Shown: positions 1 through 9,333 of the stretch, piece by piece | How the letters are laid out: each line of letters begins with the position of its first letter | Numbering within the stretch: position 1 is the stretch's first letter | The notes under the pieces: model-generated | The model's database searches: none | What the model was told of the DNA's origin: nothing | The model's input: the letters and a program-made list of their open reading frames with translations, nothing else | Translations under genes and position numbers: made by a program | Source of the DNA: Kumtagia sp963829135 | GTDB lineage: Bacteria; Pseudomonadota; Alphaproteobacteria; Rhizobiales; Rhizobiaceae | Direction: 5' to 3' | Assembly (NCBI GenBank): GCA_963829135.1 | Contig: CAWHHO010000004.1 | Coordinates: 186,001-250,000 of the forward strand | Length of the DNA: 64,000 nucleotides

Positions 1-2486
1 TCCAGCCGGAAGCAGATCGGTTTGATATTGGCGCGCGCCACGACCGAGCGCACATCGGTGACGAGGTCGCGCCGCAACAACTGACGGCTTGAAAGGTTGA
101 CGGATACGAACAGCGGGTTGTCGCCGATCTGCTTTTGCCAGCTGGCGAGATCGTCTGCAGCACGCTGCATCGCAAACAGGCCAAGCTGAACGATGAGACC
201 GGTGGTCTCGGCAACCGGAATGAAGTCCGAAGGCGGAATGCCGCCGCGTCGCGGGTGCTCCCAGCGCAGCAAAGCCTCGAAGCCCGCAATGCTGCGGTCT
301 TCCAACCGGACGATCGGCTGATAGACCAGGCGGAGTTCGTTGCGTTCGATGGCGCGTTGCAAATCGGATTCGATCTGCACCCGGTCCGTCCCAACGGAAC
401 GGAAGGCGGGACGGAATGGTTCGATCCGGTCGCCGCCGAAGCGTTTCGCCTGCTGCATCGCCAGTTCGGCGTCCTTGACCATGTCCGCCGCAGCGCCTTG
501 CGCGGCGGTCCAGGTGACGAGACCGATGGAGCAGGTCAGGACGATCTCGCGCTTGGCGAAATTGACCGGCGCCCGGATCGCCTGCTTGATTGCTTCGGCA
601 AAGGCGGCAATGCGCGCGGGACTGTTCTCCGACAGCAACAGGAACGCGAATTGATCGCCGGAGAAACGCGACAGCGCGTCCGACGGCTTCAGCAGCCGGT
701 GAAGACGCCGTGCTATGGTCAGCAGGATTGTGTCACCGGCGGAAATACCAAGGCCGTCGTTGACTTGCTTGAAGCGGTCGATATCGACAACCAGCACAGT
801 GGGCCGAACCGCCTCCTCGGTCTTCGCCACCGAGATGATCGCATCCAGTCGGGTCAGGAACAGCTCGCGGTTTGGCAGGCCGGTGAGATTGTCGTGCACC
901 GCGTCGTGCAGAAGCCGCTCCTCGGACTTCTTCTGCTCCGTCACATCGACCAGCGTGCCGACGCAGCGGATGACTTCGCCATCCGAGCCGACGACCGGTC
1001 GAGCGCGCAGCGAAAACCAGTGATAGTGACCGTCGGCACCCCGCAGACGGAAGCTCTGCATCACCCGCCCGCGGCGGTGTTCGAGCACAACGTCGAGCGT
1101 CGTGCGAAAACTGTCGCGGTCGTCACTATGCAGGACTGGAAGCCAGTTGCGTGCCGGTCCTCCAAGGCTGTTAGGGGGCAGGCCGAGTTGAACGCTGACG
1201 TCCGGGCGGGTCGTTACGCGGTCACGCAGCACATCCCAGTCCCAGACGATGTCGCCCGAACCGGCCACAGCGAGCGCCTGGCGCTCAAGATCGCTGAACA
1301 GGCCCTGATGCAGCGCGCCGCCGGCGAAGGCGTGCTGAATAACGGTGAAGCCGATGAGCAGAATGATCAGGATCAAGCCGCCACCCAGCGCAGGCTGGAT
1401 GATGTCGTTGTTGAGCACGCCGGTGATCGCCATCCAGGAGGCGGTCAGCCAGGCGAGAACCATGACCCAACTCGGCACCAGCATGATGGCGCGGTCATAG
1501 CCGCGGAAGCCGAGCATGACGATCAGTCCCAGGCCGACGACGGCGGTGGCCGCAAAGGAGATGCGGGCAATGCCGGCGGCAACGGACGGATCGATGACGG
1601 CAACCCCGGCGATCATTGCTAGTCCGGCTATCCAAAGCAAGGCTAAGTAGCTGAAACGATTGTGCCAGCGGTTGAGATTTAGATAGGCGAACAGGAACAC
1701 GACGAAGGTCGCGGCAAGCGCTACCTCGGCGCCCGCCCGCCAGATCTGCTGGCTGCCTGGCGCAATGTCGATCACCTCGTTCACAAAGCCGAAATCGACG
1801 CAGATGTAGGCGAGAACCGCCCAGGAAAGCGCCGCCGTCGCCGGAAACATCGACGTTCCCTTGACGACGAAAAGGATGGTCAGGAAGAGAGCCAGAAGGC
1901 CTGCAATTCCAATGACGATGCCGCGGTAGAGCGTGTAGGAGTTGACCGAATCCTTATATGCCTCGGGCTCCCACAGATAGACTTGGGGCAGCCTGGGTGA
2001 CGCCAGTTCCGCAATGAAGGTTACCACCGCGCCGGGGTTCAGCGTTACGCGGAAAACGTCGGCGTCCGGGCTGACCTGCCGGTCGAGCGCAAATCCCTCG
2101 CTGGGCGTGATGGCGGCCAGCCGGCTCGAGCCAAGATCAGGCCAGAATAGGCCGGAATTCGCCAGTCTGAAATGCGGCGCGACGATCAGGCGGTCGATTT
2201 GTTGGTCGGTGGTATTGGCAAGCGCGAACACCCCCCAGTCGCTGGTGGGACGCGCTTCATTCGCCTCGACTTCGATGCGGCGGACGATTCCGTCCGGCCC
2301 AGGCGCGGTCGAAACCTGGAAATTCTGACCCTGGTTGCGGTAGATTTCCACTGCGCGGGAGAGGTCGAGGGCGACGTCGCCGCCGGAGATTTTGATGGGC
2401 TCGATCGCAAGGCACGGTGCCGCTGTTGCCAATGTCAGCAGGATCACGGCAACGAAGCCTATCAGGTTACGTATTGAAGAATGCAA
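1..2486 (-). CDS. Membrane GGDEF-EAL signalling protein, 3' end outside window
   Basis: Predicted cyclic-di-GMP enzyme, at least 828 codons; its C-terminus lies beyond the left edge. In order: a signal peptide, an extracellular sensor region resembling 7TMR-DISMED2, a multi-helix membrane region (about 2000-1300), a PAS-like domain near 1260-930, a GGDEF domain, then an EAL domain (EALLRW near 261-278). Sampled positions (290, 680, 1019) are all in the frame set by a TTG start at 2486. That start lies three bases after the stop of the upstream acetyltransferase gene and has AAGGA six bases before it. The GGDEF signature reads SGDQF, so cyclase activity is doubtful; phosphodiesterase activity cannot be judged because the EAL domain is cut. 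Probably the last gene of the thrC operon. Confidence 0.88.
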   Translation of the reverse strand, partial: MHSSIRNLIGFVAVILLTLATAAPCLAIEPIKISGGDVALDLSRAVEIYRNQGQNFQVSTAPGPDGIVRRIEVEANEARPTSDWGVFALANTTDQQIDRLIVAPHFRLANSGLFWPDLGSSRLAAITPSEGFALDRQVSPDADVFRVTLNPGAVVTFIAELASPRLPQVYLWEPEAYKDSVNSYTLYRGIVIGIAGLLALFLTILFVVKGTSMFPATAALSWAVLAYICVDFGFVNEVIDIAPGSQQIWRAGAEVALAATFVVFLFAYLNLNRWHNRFSYLALLWIAGLAMIAGVAVIDPSVAAGIARISFAATAVVGLGLIVMLGFRGYDRAIMLVPSWVMVLAWLTASWMAITGVLNNDIIQPALGGGLILIILLIGFTVIQHAFAGGALHQGLFSDLERQALAVAGSGDIVWDWDVLRDRVTTRPDVSVQLGLPPNSLGGPARNWLPVLHSDDRDSFRTTLDVVLEHRRGRVMQSFRLRGADGHYHWFSLRARPVVGSDGEVIRCVGTLVDVTEQKKSEERLLHDAVHDNLTGLPNRELFLTRLDAIISVAKTEEAVRPTVLVVDIDRFKQVNDGLGISAGDTILLTIARRLHRLLKPSDALSRFSGDQFAFLLLSENSPARIAAFAEAIKQAIRAPVNFAKREIVLTCSIGLVTWTAAQGAAADMVKDAELAMQQAKRFGGDRIEPFRPAFRSVGTDRVQIESDLQRAIERNELRLVYQPIVRLEDRSIAGFEALLRWEHPRRGGIPPSDFIPVAETTGLIVQLGLFAMQRAADDLASWQKQIGDNPLFVSVNLSSRQLLRRDLVTDVRSVVARANIKPICFRL

Positions 2487-2488
2487 AG

Positions 2489-3085
2489 TCAGTCCTTCGC
2501 GCCAGCGAGTCCCGGATCATCCGCGATCCGGGCGTAGAGATAGTGATCGTGCCAGACCCCGTTGATTCTGAGATAGGATCGTAGCAGTCCCTCGCGTTTG
2601 AATCCGGCTTTTTCAAGCACACGAACGGATCTCGTGTTATCGGGAATGCATGCCGCCTCGACCCGGTGCAGCTTCAGCGTGTCGAACGCATGCGCCGCGA
2701 CCAGTCTCAACGCCTCGGGCATGAAGCCCTGGCCCGCATAGCGCTGGCCGATCCAGTAGCCGATCTGTCCACTCTGAGAAACGCCATGACGGACATTTCC
2801 GAGTGTGATGCCGCCCATTAGACGCTCTGTGTTTGTGTCGAAGATGAAGAAAGCGGCGCCGGTGCCTTGCGCGAAATCCTCCCGGTAGCGATTGAGGCGT
2901 TGACGCCACGCCGGCCAGTCGAGCTCGTCGGACGCCCATTTTGGCTCCCAGGGCTCAAGGAAATGGCGACTTTCGGAACGCAACGTCGCCCATTCGCGAT
3001 AGTCGCCCGCGACTGGCATACGCAGCGCCACGCGCTCACCCCTCAGCGAGGGTTGGTCGCGACGGAAGAACGGCAGCGCGATCAT
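2489..3085 (-). CDS. GNAT acetyltransferase, RimJ/RimL-like
   Basis: 198-residue protein matching the RimJ/RimL branch of GNAT N-acetyltransferases, which transfer acetyl from acetyl-CoA to protein N-termini or small amines. Family hallmarks are an RGERVALRMP start, an IGYWIGQRYAGQGFMPEA acetyl-CoA-binding segment near residues 107-125, and NTRSVRVLEKAGFKREG near 150-167. The length is normal for the family. It sits 50 bases after the M16 peptidase gene on the same strand and nearly touches the following GGDEF-EAL gene, so all four minus-strand genes look like one transcript. The substrate cannot be told from sequence. Confidence 0.88.
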   Translation of the reverse strand: MIALPFFRRDQPSLRGERVALRMPVAGDYREWATLRSESRHFLEPWEPKWASDELDWPAWRQRLNRYREDFAQGTGAAFFIFDTNTERLMGGITLGNVRHGVSQSGQIGYWIGQRYAGQGFMPEALRLVAAHAFDTLKLHRVEAACIPDNTRSVRVLEKAGFKREGLLRSYLRINGVWHDHYLYARIADDPGLAGAKD

Positions 3086-3135
3086 ACGCCGGGCTTTCCG
3101 CCGGTCACCGCCTCAGCCCGCGCCCTCATCGGAGC

Positions 3136-4428
3136 TTAGACGGCAAGCTTTTGCAAGACAGGTGCGGGATCCGCGAGAGAATTCCGGATGTTGTCGTAGG
3201 ATGGAAGCGTGCCAATCGGGCCAACGCCCGTAACCGTCGGCAGCGTCGAGAACATACGAGCCGACAAGTCCGTAAGCCGCTCGATTGTCAGCGCGGAGAG
3301 GCGGGTCATCAGCTCTTCCCGGGTGATCGGCCGGCCAAACAGCAGGAGCTGGCGCGCGATCTGCGAAGCGCGGCTCGATGCGCTCTCGCCCGACATCACC
3401 AGCCCGGCCCGATACTGGGCGCGCGCCCGATCGAGTTCCGACTGGTTGATCTGCTCGCCTGCCTTCTGCAGTTCCTCGATGATGACGGGCACCAGCTTGC
3501 CGATATCGCTAAGACCCGTTGCGGCATGAACGCCGAAGATCCCGGTATCGGAGAATCCCCAGTGAAAGGCATAGACGGAATAGCAAAGGCCGCGCTTCTC
3601 GCGCACTTCCTGGAAGAGACGCGACGACATGCCGCCTCCGAGAATCATCGAAAGCACCTGCGAGGCATAAAAGTCGCGCACATGATAGGCGCGGCCCTCG
3701 AAACCCAGCACGACCTGAGCATCCATCAGATCGCGGTCCTCGCGATAGTCCCCGCCGACATAGTGGGCGGGGTCGGGCATGACACTTTGCGATTTGCTGC
3801 GAAAGCTGCCGAGCTTCTTCTCCACTTCACGGACAAAGGCGTCGTGCTTTATGTCGCCCGCGCCAACCACCACCATATCCTCGGCGCCATACTGGCGTTC
3901 CATGAAGGCATGAAGCTGGCGCGAGGTGAATGATTGTACGGTCTCGGGCGTGCCGAGGATCGAACGTCCGATCGTCTGTCCGGTGTATGCGGTTTCTGTG
4001 AACCGGTCGAAAACCACATCGTCCGGCGTATCATGCGCCGCGCCGATTTCCTGGAGAATGACGTTCTGCTCGCGTTCGAGCTCATCGGGATCGAACGTCG
4101 AGTCCTGCAGGATGTCTGCGAGAATATCCACCGCCAGCGGCATGTCGTCGCCGAGAAGCCGGGCATAGAAGGAAGTGGTTTCCACACTGGTGGCAGCGTT
4201 TATCTCGCCGCCCACGTTCTCGATCTCGGAAGCAATTTCAAAGGCGGTACGGCTGCCGGTTCCCTTGAACGCCATATGCTCCAGCAAATGCGCCATGCCG
4301 TGCTCTTCTGCCCGCTCATTGCGGGCACCAGATCTCACCCACATGCCGAGAGCAGCTGTTTCGATACTGGGAATAGTTTCGGTCGCGACTGTCAGGCCGT
4401 TCGACAGACGGCTTACCTCTACGCCCAT
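3136..4428 (-). CDS. M16 family zinc peptidase (processing-peptidase-like)
   Basis: 430-residue single-unit M16 metalloprotease of the mitochondrial-processing-peptidase/PqqL type. The inverted zinc motif HxxEH is intact as HLLEH at residues 47-51, followed by MAFKGT, and the C-terminal half carries GGGMSSRLFQEVREKRGLCY, the typical second-domain signature. The start codon directly follows the thrC stop (TAA then ATG), with AGGGAG ahead of it, so the two genes are translationally coupled. The pairing of thrC with this peptidase is, as I recall, conserved across Rhizobiales. The physiological substrate is unknown; it is probably cytoplasmic, since no signal peptide is seen. Confidence 0.93.
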   Translation of the reverse strand: MGVEVSRLSNGLTVATETIPSIETAALGMWVRSGARNERAEEHGMAHLLEHMAFKGTGSRTAFEIASEIENVGGEINAATSVETTSFYARLLGDDMPLAVDILADILQDSTFDPDELEREQNVILQEIGAAHDTPDDVVFDRFTETAYTGQTIGRSILGTPETVQSFTSRQLHAFMERQYGAEDMVVVGAGDIKHDAFVREVEKKLGSFRSKSQSVMPDPAHYVGGDYREDRDLMDAQVVLGFEGRAYHVRDFYASQVLSMILGGGMSSRLFQEVREKRGLCYSVYAFHWGFSDTGIFGVHAATGLSDIGKLVPVIIEELQKAGEQINQSELDRARAQYRAGLVMSGESASSRASQIARQLLLFGRPITREELMTRLSALTIERLTDLSARMFSTLPTVTGVGPIGTLPSYDNIRNSLADPAPVLQKLAV

Positions 4429-5838
4429 TTAGATCAAACTCCCTGAACGCGCCGCTCGTGTATGACGGCTAATATGATCTTCCACCATTTTCAGGTCTGA
4501 GGGAAGTACCGTGTAGCTTTCCGCTGCGTCCATCAATCCGGCGAGCCAAACCGGCAGCGCCGGAAGTACCCCGGAGGCGGCATGAACGGCGTCGGGGAAT
4601 TTCGCCGGGTGAGCGGTGCCGAGCACAATCATGGGGCTGTCCCCGCCATGGCCGGCGGCGACCCGAACGGCGGTCGCCGTGTGCGGATCGAGAAGGTATC
4701 CGCTGCGCATCAGCGTCTGGCCGATGGTCTCGGCCGTCTCTTCCGTGGAGGCGCGCCCGGCGTCGAACGCGTTGCGGATAGCGTCAAGTGTCACGGCGTC
4801 GATGGCAAAGCCGCCGGACTGCTTCAGGCCGTTCATGTAGCGGCTGACCTCGGCGCTGTCGCGGCCCGAGGCCTCGTAAAGGATGCGCTCGAAGTTGGAC
4901 GACACCTGGATGTCCATGGACGGCGAGCTGGTGGCCACAACCCCGCGCATGCGGTATTCGCCGGACGCAAGAGTGCGCGCCAGAATGTCGTTTTCGTTGG
5001 TGGCGATCACAAGGCGGTCGATCGGCAGACCCATGCGCTTGGCGACATAGCCTGCGAAAATGTCGCCGAAATTACCGGTCGGCACGGTGAAGGAGATGGG
5101 CCGGTCCGGGGCTCCGAGAGAGAGCGCCGACGAGAAATAGTAGACGATCTGAGCCATGATGCGCGCCCAGTTGATCGAATTGACGCCGGACAGGCAAACG
5201 CGATCGCGGAAGCGATGGTCGTTGAACATGTCCTTCACCAGCGCCTGGCAGTCGTCGAAATTGCCGTCGATCGACAAGGCATGGACATTCTTGGCTTTCG
5301 ACGTGGTCATCTGCCGCTGCTGGACGGGCGAAACGCGGCCATAGGGGAAGAGCACGAACATGTCGGTGCGCTGCTGCCCGCCGAACGCGTCGATCGCGGC
5401 ACCGCCGGTGTCGCCGGATGTCGCGGCGACGATCGTCGCGCGTTCGCCGCGCTCGGCGAGAATGTGGTCCATCAGCCGCGCCAGCAACTGCATTGCCACA
5501 TCCTTGAAGGCCAGCGTCGGACCGTGGAACAGTTCCAGCACGAACATATTCTGGCCCGTCTGCACGATCGGGCAGACGGCCTCGTGACGGAACGTGCCAT
5601 AGGCCTCGTGGACGATTTTCGCGAATGTCGATGCATCGATGTCATCACCGACGAACGGCGTCAGCAGCCGGACTGCGAGTTCGGCATAGGAAAGACCGCG
5701 GAACGAACGGATCTCTGCGGTTGAAAGAGCAGGCCATTCGCTCGGCACATAGAGGCCGCCGTCGCGCGCCAGTCCAGCAAGAACGGTATCGGAGAAATCC
5801 AGCTCGGGCGCGTTTCCGCGCGTGCTGACATACTTCAT
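4429..5838 (-). CDS. thrC: Threonine synthase
   Basis: 469-residue PLP enzyme converting O-phosphohomoserine to threonine, the last step of threonine synthesis. It begins MKYVSTRGNAPELDF, the usual N-terminus of this long (fungal/proteobacterial) threonine synthase class. The PLP lysine is in TLAFKDVAMQLL (about K112), and the phosphate-binding loop reads ATSGDTGGAAIDA. I use the ATG at 5838, preceded by AGGGAG, rather than an upstream in-frame ATG at 5928 that would add 30 residues of unrelated character. First gene of a four-gene minus-strand operon. Confidence 0.95.
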   Translation of the reverse strand: MKYVSTRGNAPELDFSDTVLAGLARDGGLYVPSEWPALSTAEIRSFRGLSYAELAVRLLTPFVGDDIDASTFAKIVHEAYGTFRHEAVCPIVQTGQNMFVLELFHGPTLAFKDVAMQLLARLMDHILAERGERATIVAATSGDTGGAAIDAFGGQQRTDMFVLFPYGRVSPVQQRQMTTSKAKNVHALSIDGNFDDCQALVKDMFNDHRFRDRVCLSGVNSINWARIMAQIVYYFSSALSLGAPDRPISFTVPTGNFGDIFAGYVAKRMGLPIDRLVIATNENDILARTLASGEYRMRGVVATSSPSMDIQVSSNFERILYEASGRDSAEVSRYMNGLKQSGGFAIDAVTLDAIRNAFDAGRASTEETAETIGQTLMRSGYLLDPHTATAVRVAAGHGGDSPMIVLGTAHPAKFPDAVHAASGVLPALPVWLAGLMDAAESYTVLPSDLKMVEDHISRHTRAARSGSLI

Positions 5839-5915
5839 CGTCACAGGCTCCCTGCGGTGGCGGCTTCCGGTTTGTGCATATCGCCGCGCAGCCGGTCGCA
5901 TTTCGGTCGCGCGGT

Positions 5916-5924
5916 TGCTATAGA
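5916..5924 (+). promoter_or_regulatory. Candidate extended -10 promoter for the downstream lipoprotein gene
   Basis: TGC followed by TATAGA forms an extended -10 element 30 bases before the lipoprotein start, inside the divergent gap between thrC and that gene. No good -35 box is seen 17 bases upstream. This is motif reading only. Confidence 0.3.
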
Positions 5925-5954
5925 GCAACTGCTTTGCTGCTGGGAAGAGTGCCT

Positions 5955-6551
5955 ATGGAGTTTCGTTTGACATACCGACGTTCCTTGCCGGGTTTGCTTT
6001 TGTCCGGCTTTCTGCTCACCGTCGCTGGCTGTCAGTCTAGCGGCAATAGTGCCAACCAAACCGCCAGTGGCGGTCCAGCTGCGCCGGCCGCAGAAGGCAA
6101 GGTCAAGGAAAGCGATCTGCAGGGTTACTGTCCGCGCGTGACCCTTCGCGATGGCACGGCGTACGTGAATATGTATGCCAAGGGCGGCCAGGATGATCCG
6201 AACAAGCTCCTGTATCAGGCGGCGATAACGGACGTCACGCGCAGTTGTACCCACGATAATGGCATGCTGAACATCACTGTGGCGGTCGCAGGCAAGATAG
6301 TACCTGGGCCGGCCGGTTCGCCGACCACGATTACACTGCCGATTCGTATCGTTGCCGTTCAGGGAGAAGGTGTCGCCTACACCCAGCTTCACAAGCATCC
6401 GGTGACGATGGGCGACATGTCCTCCGCGACGCAGTTCGTCTTCAACGATCCGAACCTGTCTCTGACCGAAACCGGCAAGAAGGACATCCAACTTTTCGCT
6501 GGTTTCGACGAAGGCCCGCCGAAGAAGAAAAAGCCGGCGGACGAGGAATAG
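5955..6551 (+). CDS. Putative lipoprotein of unknown function
   Basis: 198-residue predicted outer-membrane or periplasmic lipoprotein. Residues 1-25 form a signal peptide ending in the lipobox TVAGC with the lipidated Cys at 26. A Gly/Ala/Pro-rich linker follows, then a compact globular region of about 140 residues and a charged tail PKKKKPADEE. The ATG at 5955 has GGGAAG upstream; an earlier in-frame ATG at 5874 would bury the signal peptide. Divergent from thrC. Similar lipoproteins next to thrC occur in rhizobia as far as I recall, but no function is known to me. Confidence 0.82.
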   Translation: MEFRLTYRRSLPGLLLSGFLLTVAGCQSSGNSANQTASGGPAAPAAEGKVKESDLQGYCPRVTLRDGTAYVNMYAKGGQDDPNKLLYQAAITDVTRSCTHDNGMLNITVAVAGKIVPGPAGSPTTITLPIRIVAVQGEGVAYTQLHKHPVTMGDMSSATQFVFNDPNLSLTETGKKDIQLFAGFDEGPPKKKKPADEE

Positions 6552-6714
6552 CGAGGGCATGGCCTCGATCTGGGGCCGTGCGACGGGTCGCTCGTAGCCC
6601 CACTAAGACGGCATTCACCTACCTTTGAGGCCAGCTTCGGGGAAAGCCAGGGCTGAGGGTGAGCGGCCGCCGTACGCTTCCGCGGTGATGCAGTCGTGCG
6701 AAGATTAGTTCAAG

Positions 6715-7182
6715 CTATGGGCTACCGGGAACGTCGTCGAGAAGGTTGTCGCCGGATTGTGTTTTCCGAGGAGGCAACTGGCCGTCGGGCGTGAGCTTAT
6801 CGACCGCTTCGGGCAATGCCCTGGTGATGCGCTCGATGAGTTCTTCCCTGGAAAGTCCCGTCTGTTCCGACAGCGATGTCAACGTCTCGTCATCGATCGC
6901 GGCCTCGACCTCGGGGGTCTCAAGCGGCTCATTCGGACCTTTCTTCACCCATGAATCCACCTTGCTTCCGGCGCCGGCATTGCGAAAGCGGTCCAGAATC
7001 TCACCGAGAGGCGTGCCTTCGACACCCTTGGCCAACTGATCCATAAGGCCTCCGCCGGCCGGAGTGGACTGGGGGTTGTTCGGGTCCGTGCCAGTGCCTC
7101 TTATCATCCCAGCCAGCTTGTCGCGATTTTGATAAGCCAGGATACCGAGCACGGCGACCGCAAGTCTTCCTAGGTTTGCCAT
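6715..7182 (-). CDS. YidB-like protein (DUF937 family)
   Basis: 155-residue protein resembling the YidB/DUF937 family. It opens with a hydrophobic stretch (LAVAVLGILAYQNRDKLAG), then a Gly-rich turn (AGGGLMDQLAKG), and in the C-terminal half a helical module with LSEQTGLSREELIERI and LPEAVDKLTPDGQLP. That pattern of a short helix-turn pair ending in ALP..VDxLTPxGxLP is the family signature. Biochemical function is unknown. It stands alone, convergent with the lipoprotein gene at 5955. Confidence 0.8.
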   Translation of the reverse strand: MANLGRLAVAVLGILAYQNRDKLAGMIRGTGTDPNNPQSTPAGGGLMDQLAKGVEGTPLGEILDRFRNAGAGSKVDSWVKKGPNEPLETPEVEAAIDDETLTSLSEQTGLSREELIERITRALPEAVDKLTPDGQLPPRKTQSGDNLLDDVPGSP

Positions 7183-7328
7183 TCACTATCTCCCTTGTTT
7201 GCAGCAGAAGTCCGGCACTGGTCAAAGGTTCCACACCTGGCGCACTGGTTTACCAATGACTCCGACGGCTGGAACTTTAAGGGGCACGAGCGGTTGGGTG
7301 CTCACAGTCAACACCGGGGATTCCTTCC

Positions 7329-7913
7329 ATGAGAACCATTACAGGGCTCTTCAGCACCCATCACGAGGCTCGCACCGCGGTAGCGGCGCTGGAGCAAGCA
7401 GGCATTCCCAGCAGCGATATCAGCCTCATTTCTCCCAAGGGTGGAGAATCAAGCGCCGAAGGGGTAGCGACTGGCGCAGGTATCGGCGCGGCTGTCGGCG
7501 GGGCCGGCGGACTGTTGGCCGGGCTTGGTGCAATCGCCATCCCAGGCATTGGCCCGGTTATCGGCGCCGGTTGGTTGGTTGCCACGATTGTCGGTGCCAC
7601 GGCCGGAAGCATCGCGGGCGGCTTGATTGCAACGCTCGTGGATGCAGGGGTCGAAGAGAGTGATGCGCATGTCTACGCCGAGGGCATCAAGCGGGGCGGT
7701 ACTCTGGTAACCGCCCGCGTCGAGGACTCCGAAGTCGATGTCGCCAAAACCATTCTGGATGACCACAGCCGCATCGACACGGCCGCTCGCCGAAGAGAGT
7801 ATGAGGAAGGCGGCTGGTGCGGCTTCAATGACGAGTATGTTTCGGAAGATGAACTGGCCGACTCCGACCGGCCGGTGCGCGTCGATCCCCTGCTAGCGCC
7901 ATATCCGCGATAG
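7329..7913 (+). CDS. Glycine-zipper stress protein with YflT-like domain
   Basis: 194-residue protein. Residues 1-38 (TGLFSTHHEARTAVAALEQAGIPSSDIS) match the start of the general-stress YflT/GsiB-type fold. Residues 45-105 are an almost uninterrupted Gly/Ala glycine-zipper with two predicted membrane-associating hairpins (GAGIGAAVGGAGGLLAG, then AGWLVATIVGATAGSIAGG). The end (SDAHVYAEGIKRGGTLVTARV) is the usual close of this family. Such proteins are often stress induced; that role is inferred from family, not from a visible regulatory site. No clear operon partner. Confidence 0.78.
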   Translation: MRTITGLFSTHHEARTAVAALEQAGIPSSDISLISPKGGESSAEGVATGAGIGAAVGGAGGLLAGLGAIAIPGIGPVIGAGWLVATIVGATAGSIAGGLIATLVDAGVEESDAHVYAEGIKRGGTLVTARVEDSEVDVAKTILDDHSRIDTAARRREYEEGGWCGFNDEYVSEDELADSDRPVRVDPLLAPYPR

Positions 7914-8049
7914 CCCGGCAGCGGATTTTCCCTGTCGGCATGCAGAGCGCTCAGGGCGCCTTCCTGGACGTGAGGACCCTTCGGGTTCGAGCTTTCCAAC
8001 AGATGATATTCGCCCTAGCGCGCACGGCTATCTTGCCGAGGAGACTTTG

Positions 8050-8208
8050 ATGTCACGACTGCTTAGAACTATCTTCCTGATTGTCAGCGTTGCGTCTGCA
8101 GCGGGCTGTCAATCAGGATCCACCACCATCCCCGCATCTCCCGAGAACTGTGCAATGGTGGGCTCCACTTGTGACTTGAACAAGCCCGACCGACCACCTG
8201 ACAATTGA
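8050..8208 (+). CDS. Small lipoprotein, 52 residues
   Basis: Short gene with a strong GAGGAG six bases before ATG. The protein has basic residues, a hydrophobic core and the lipobox SAAGC with Cys at 20, leaving a mature peptide of only 33 residues. The mature part contains two more cysteines (34 and 41), which could form a disulfide. No family is recognised. The good ribosome site together with a textbook lipobox makes chance unlikely. Confidence 0.68.
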   Translation: MSRLLRTIFLIVSVASAAGCQSGSTTIPASPENCAMVGSTCDLNKPDRPPDN

Positions 8209-8348
8209 TAGAATCCAGGTACTGGGCACCACCGCGGTCAGCTCCGCGACGATCGATCAGCCTCGCATGCCGGAGCGCACGTTGCGCCCCAGCTAAAGCG
8301 AACTGCAGCTATGCCTTCGGACCGCCACCCTGGCGAAGGCTTCGCCGG

Positions 8349-9185
8349 TCATTCGACGCCCATTACCAGGCCCTCGATGTCATGCTTCTGCGTAACCGGC
8401 ACGAGTTGCTCGACGACACGGCATTTCAGGTGGCTCCGAAGCTCGGCCGGCAGGGCCTGATAGTACTGTTCGGTAGCCATCATATCGTGAAGCTGATCAT
8501 GTCCGGCGCCGGGGGCATCGACGCCCAGCACAAGGACCGGGCGCGCGATAGGAGACGGATGCATGGTTCCGCGGTGAATGGTGAGGGCGGAACGGCAGGA
8601 CACGTCCCCCATCGATGGGTACTTTTTTACGCCACGCGACGCAAACTGCTCCCAGATCTCGGTAGGCGGGAACATCTCATGTTTCCAATCTCGCCCATCC
8701 AAGAACTGCGTTCCCGGGGCCACCTCGAATGGCCCCATGTCTTCAGTTACGTCAACGCCCGTGAGGTTGAAGGCAAGTGATGTAATCCTGCGGTCTTGAT
8801 ACGTGTCCGGCGGTGAAGGAAAGTCTCGGTGCCAGGGCTGGTTCTTTGCCCCTTGAAACGGCGTATCAAAGCCAAGCTCAACGATCTGGTAGTCCGGGCC
8901 CAGGGCACCTTCGCACATCGCTCTCACCCACGGATGCGTGGATAACTCCACGAACCCGCTGAACTCTTCCGGGTGAATCTCGACGTACCAGCGGCGGGGG
9001 CCTCGCCCGACCGCTCCCCCCGGACGCTGGATCGCCTTCCAGAAGGCGGTCATCATATCTTCCTTCATCGCCTCGGCGAAGGCCCGCGAGAACGCCCCTT
9101 TCTTTGCGACAACACCATCGGCGAACAGGGTTGCGATATCCATGCTCACGTCAGGTTCCGCTCGCGAGGGGCTGGAAATGTTCAT
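8349..9185 (-). CDS. Phytanoyl-CoA dioxygenase (PhyH) family protein
   Basis: 278-residue Fe(II)/2-oxoglutarate dioxygenase. The metal triad is visible as HRD (H119, D121) in QPWHRDFP and a distal His at 204 in LTIHRGTMHP, with Arg 215 placed to bind 2-oxoglutarate. The start at 9185 has GGAG six bases upstream. Relatives hydroxylate lipids, amino acids or secondary metabolites, so the substrate is open. It is a single gene between small stress genes; no biosynthetic cluster surrounds it. Confidence 0.85.
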   Translation of the reverse strand: MNISSPSRAEPDVSMDIATLFADGVVAKKGAFSRAFAEAMKEDMMTAFWKAIQRPGGAVGRGPRRWYVEIHPEEFSGFVELSTHPWVRAMCEGALGPDYQIVELGFDTPFQGAKNQPWHRDFPSPPDTYQDRRITSLAFNLTGVDVTEDMGPFEVAPGTQFLDGRDWKHEMFPPTEIWEQFASRGVKKYPSMGDVSCRSALTIHRGTMHPSPIARPVLVLGVDAPGAGHDQLHDMMATEQYYQALPAELRSHLKCRVVEQLVPVTQKHDIEGLVMGVE

Positions 9186-9333
9186 GGCAAGCTCCGTCCG
9201 GGATTAGTCATAAAATTATCAAATCCACGGTGATGCCGTTTCATTGCAACTGTCAATGGTCGAGCGATGTGTCCCGCAGAGGACTTCAGGAACCAAACGC
9301 GCATCCACCGTGTTCGTCTGCCGGAGGTGAGCC

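Noticed and set aside
135..1622. Long plus-strand open frame of 495 codons
   Set aside because: It is antisense to the GGDEF-EAL gene, whose minus-strand frame gives clear PAS, GGDEF and EAL sequence; the plus product has biased low-complexity composition.
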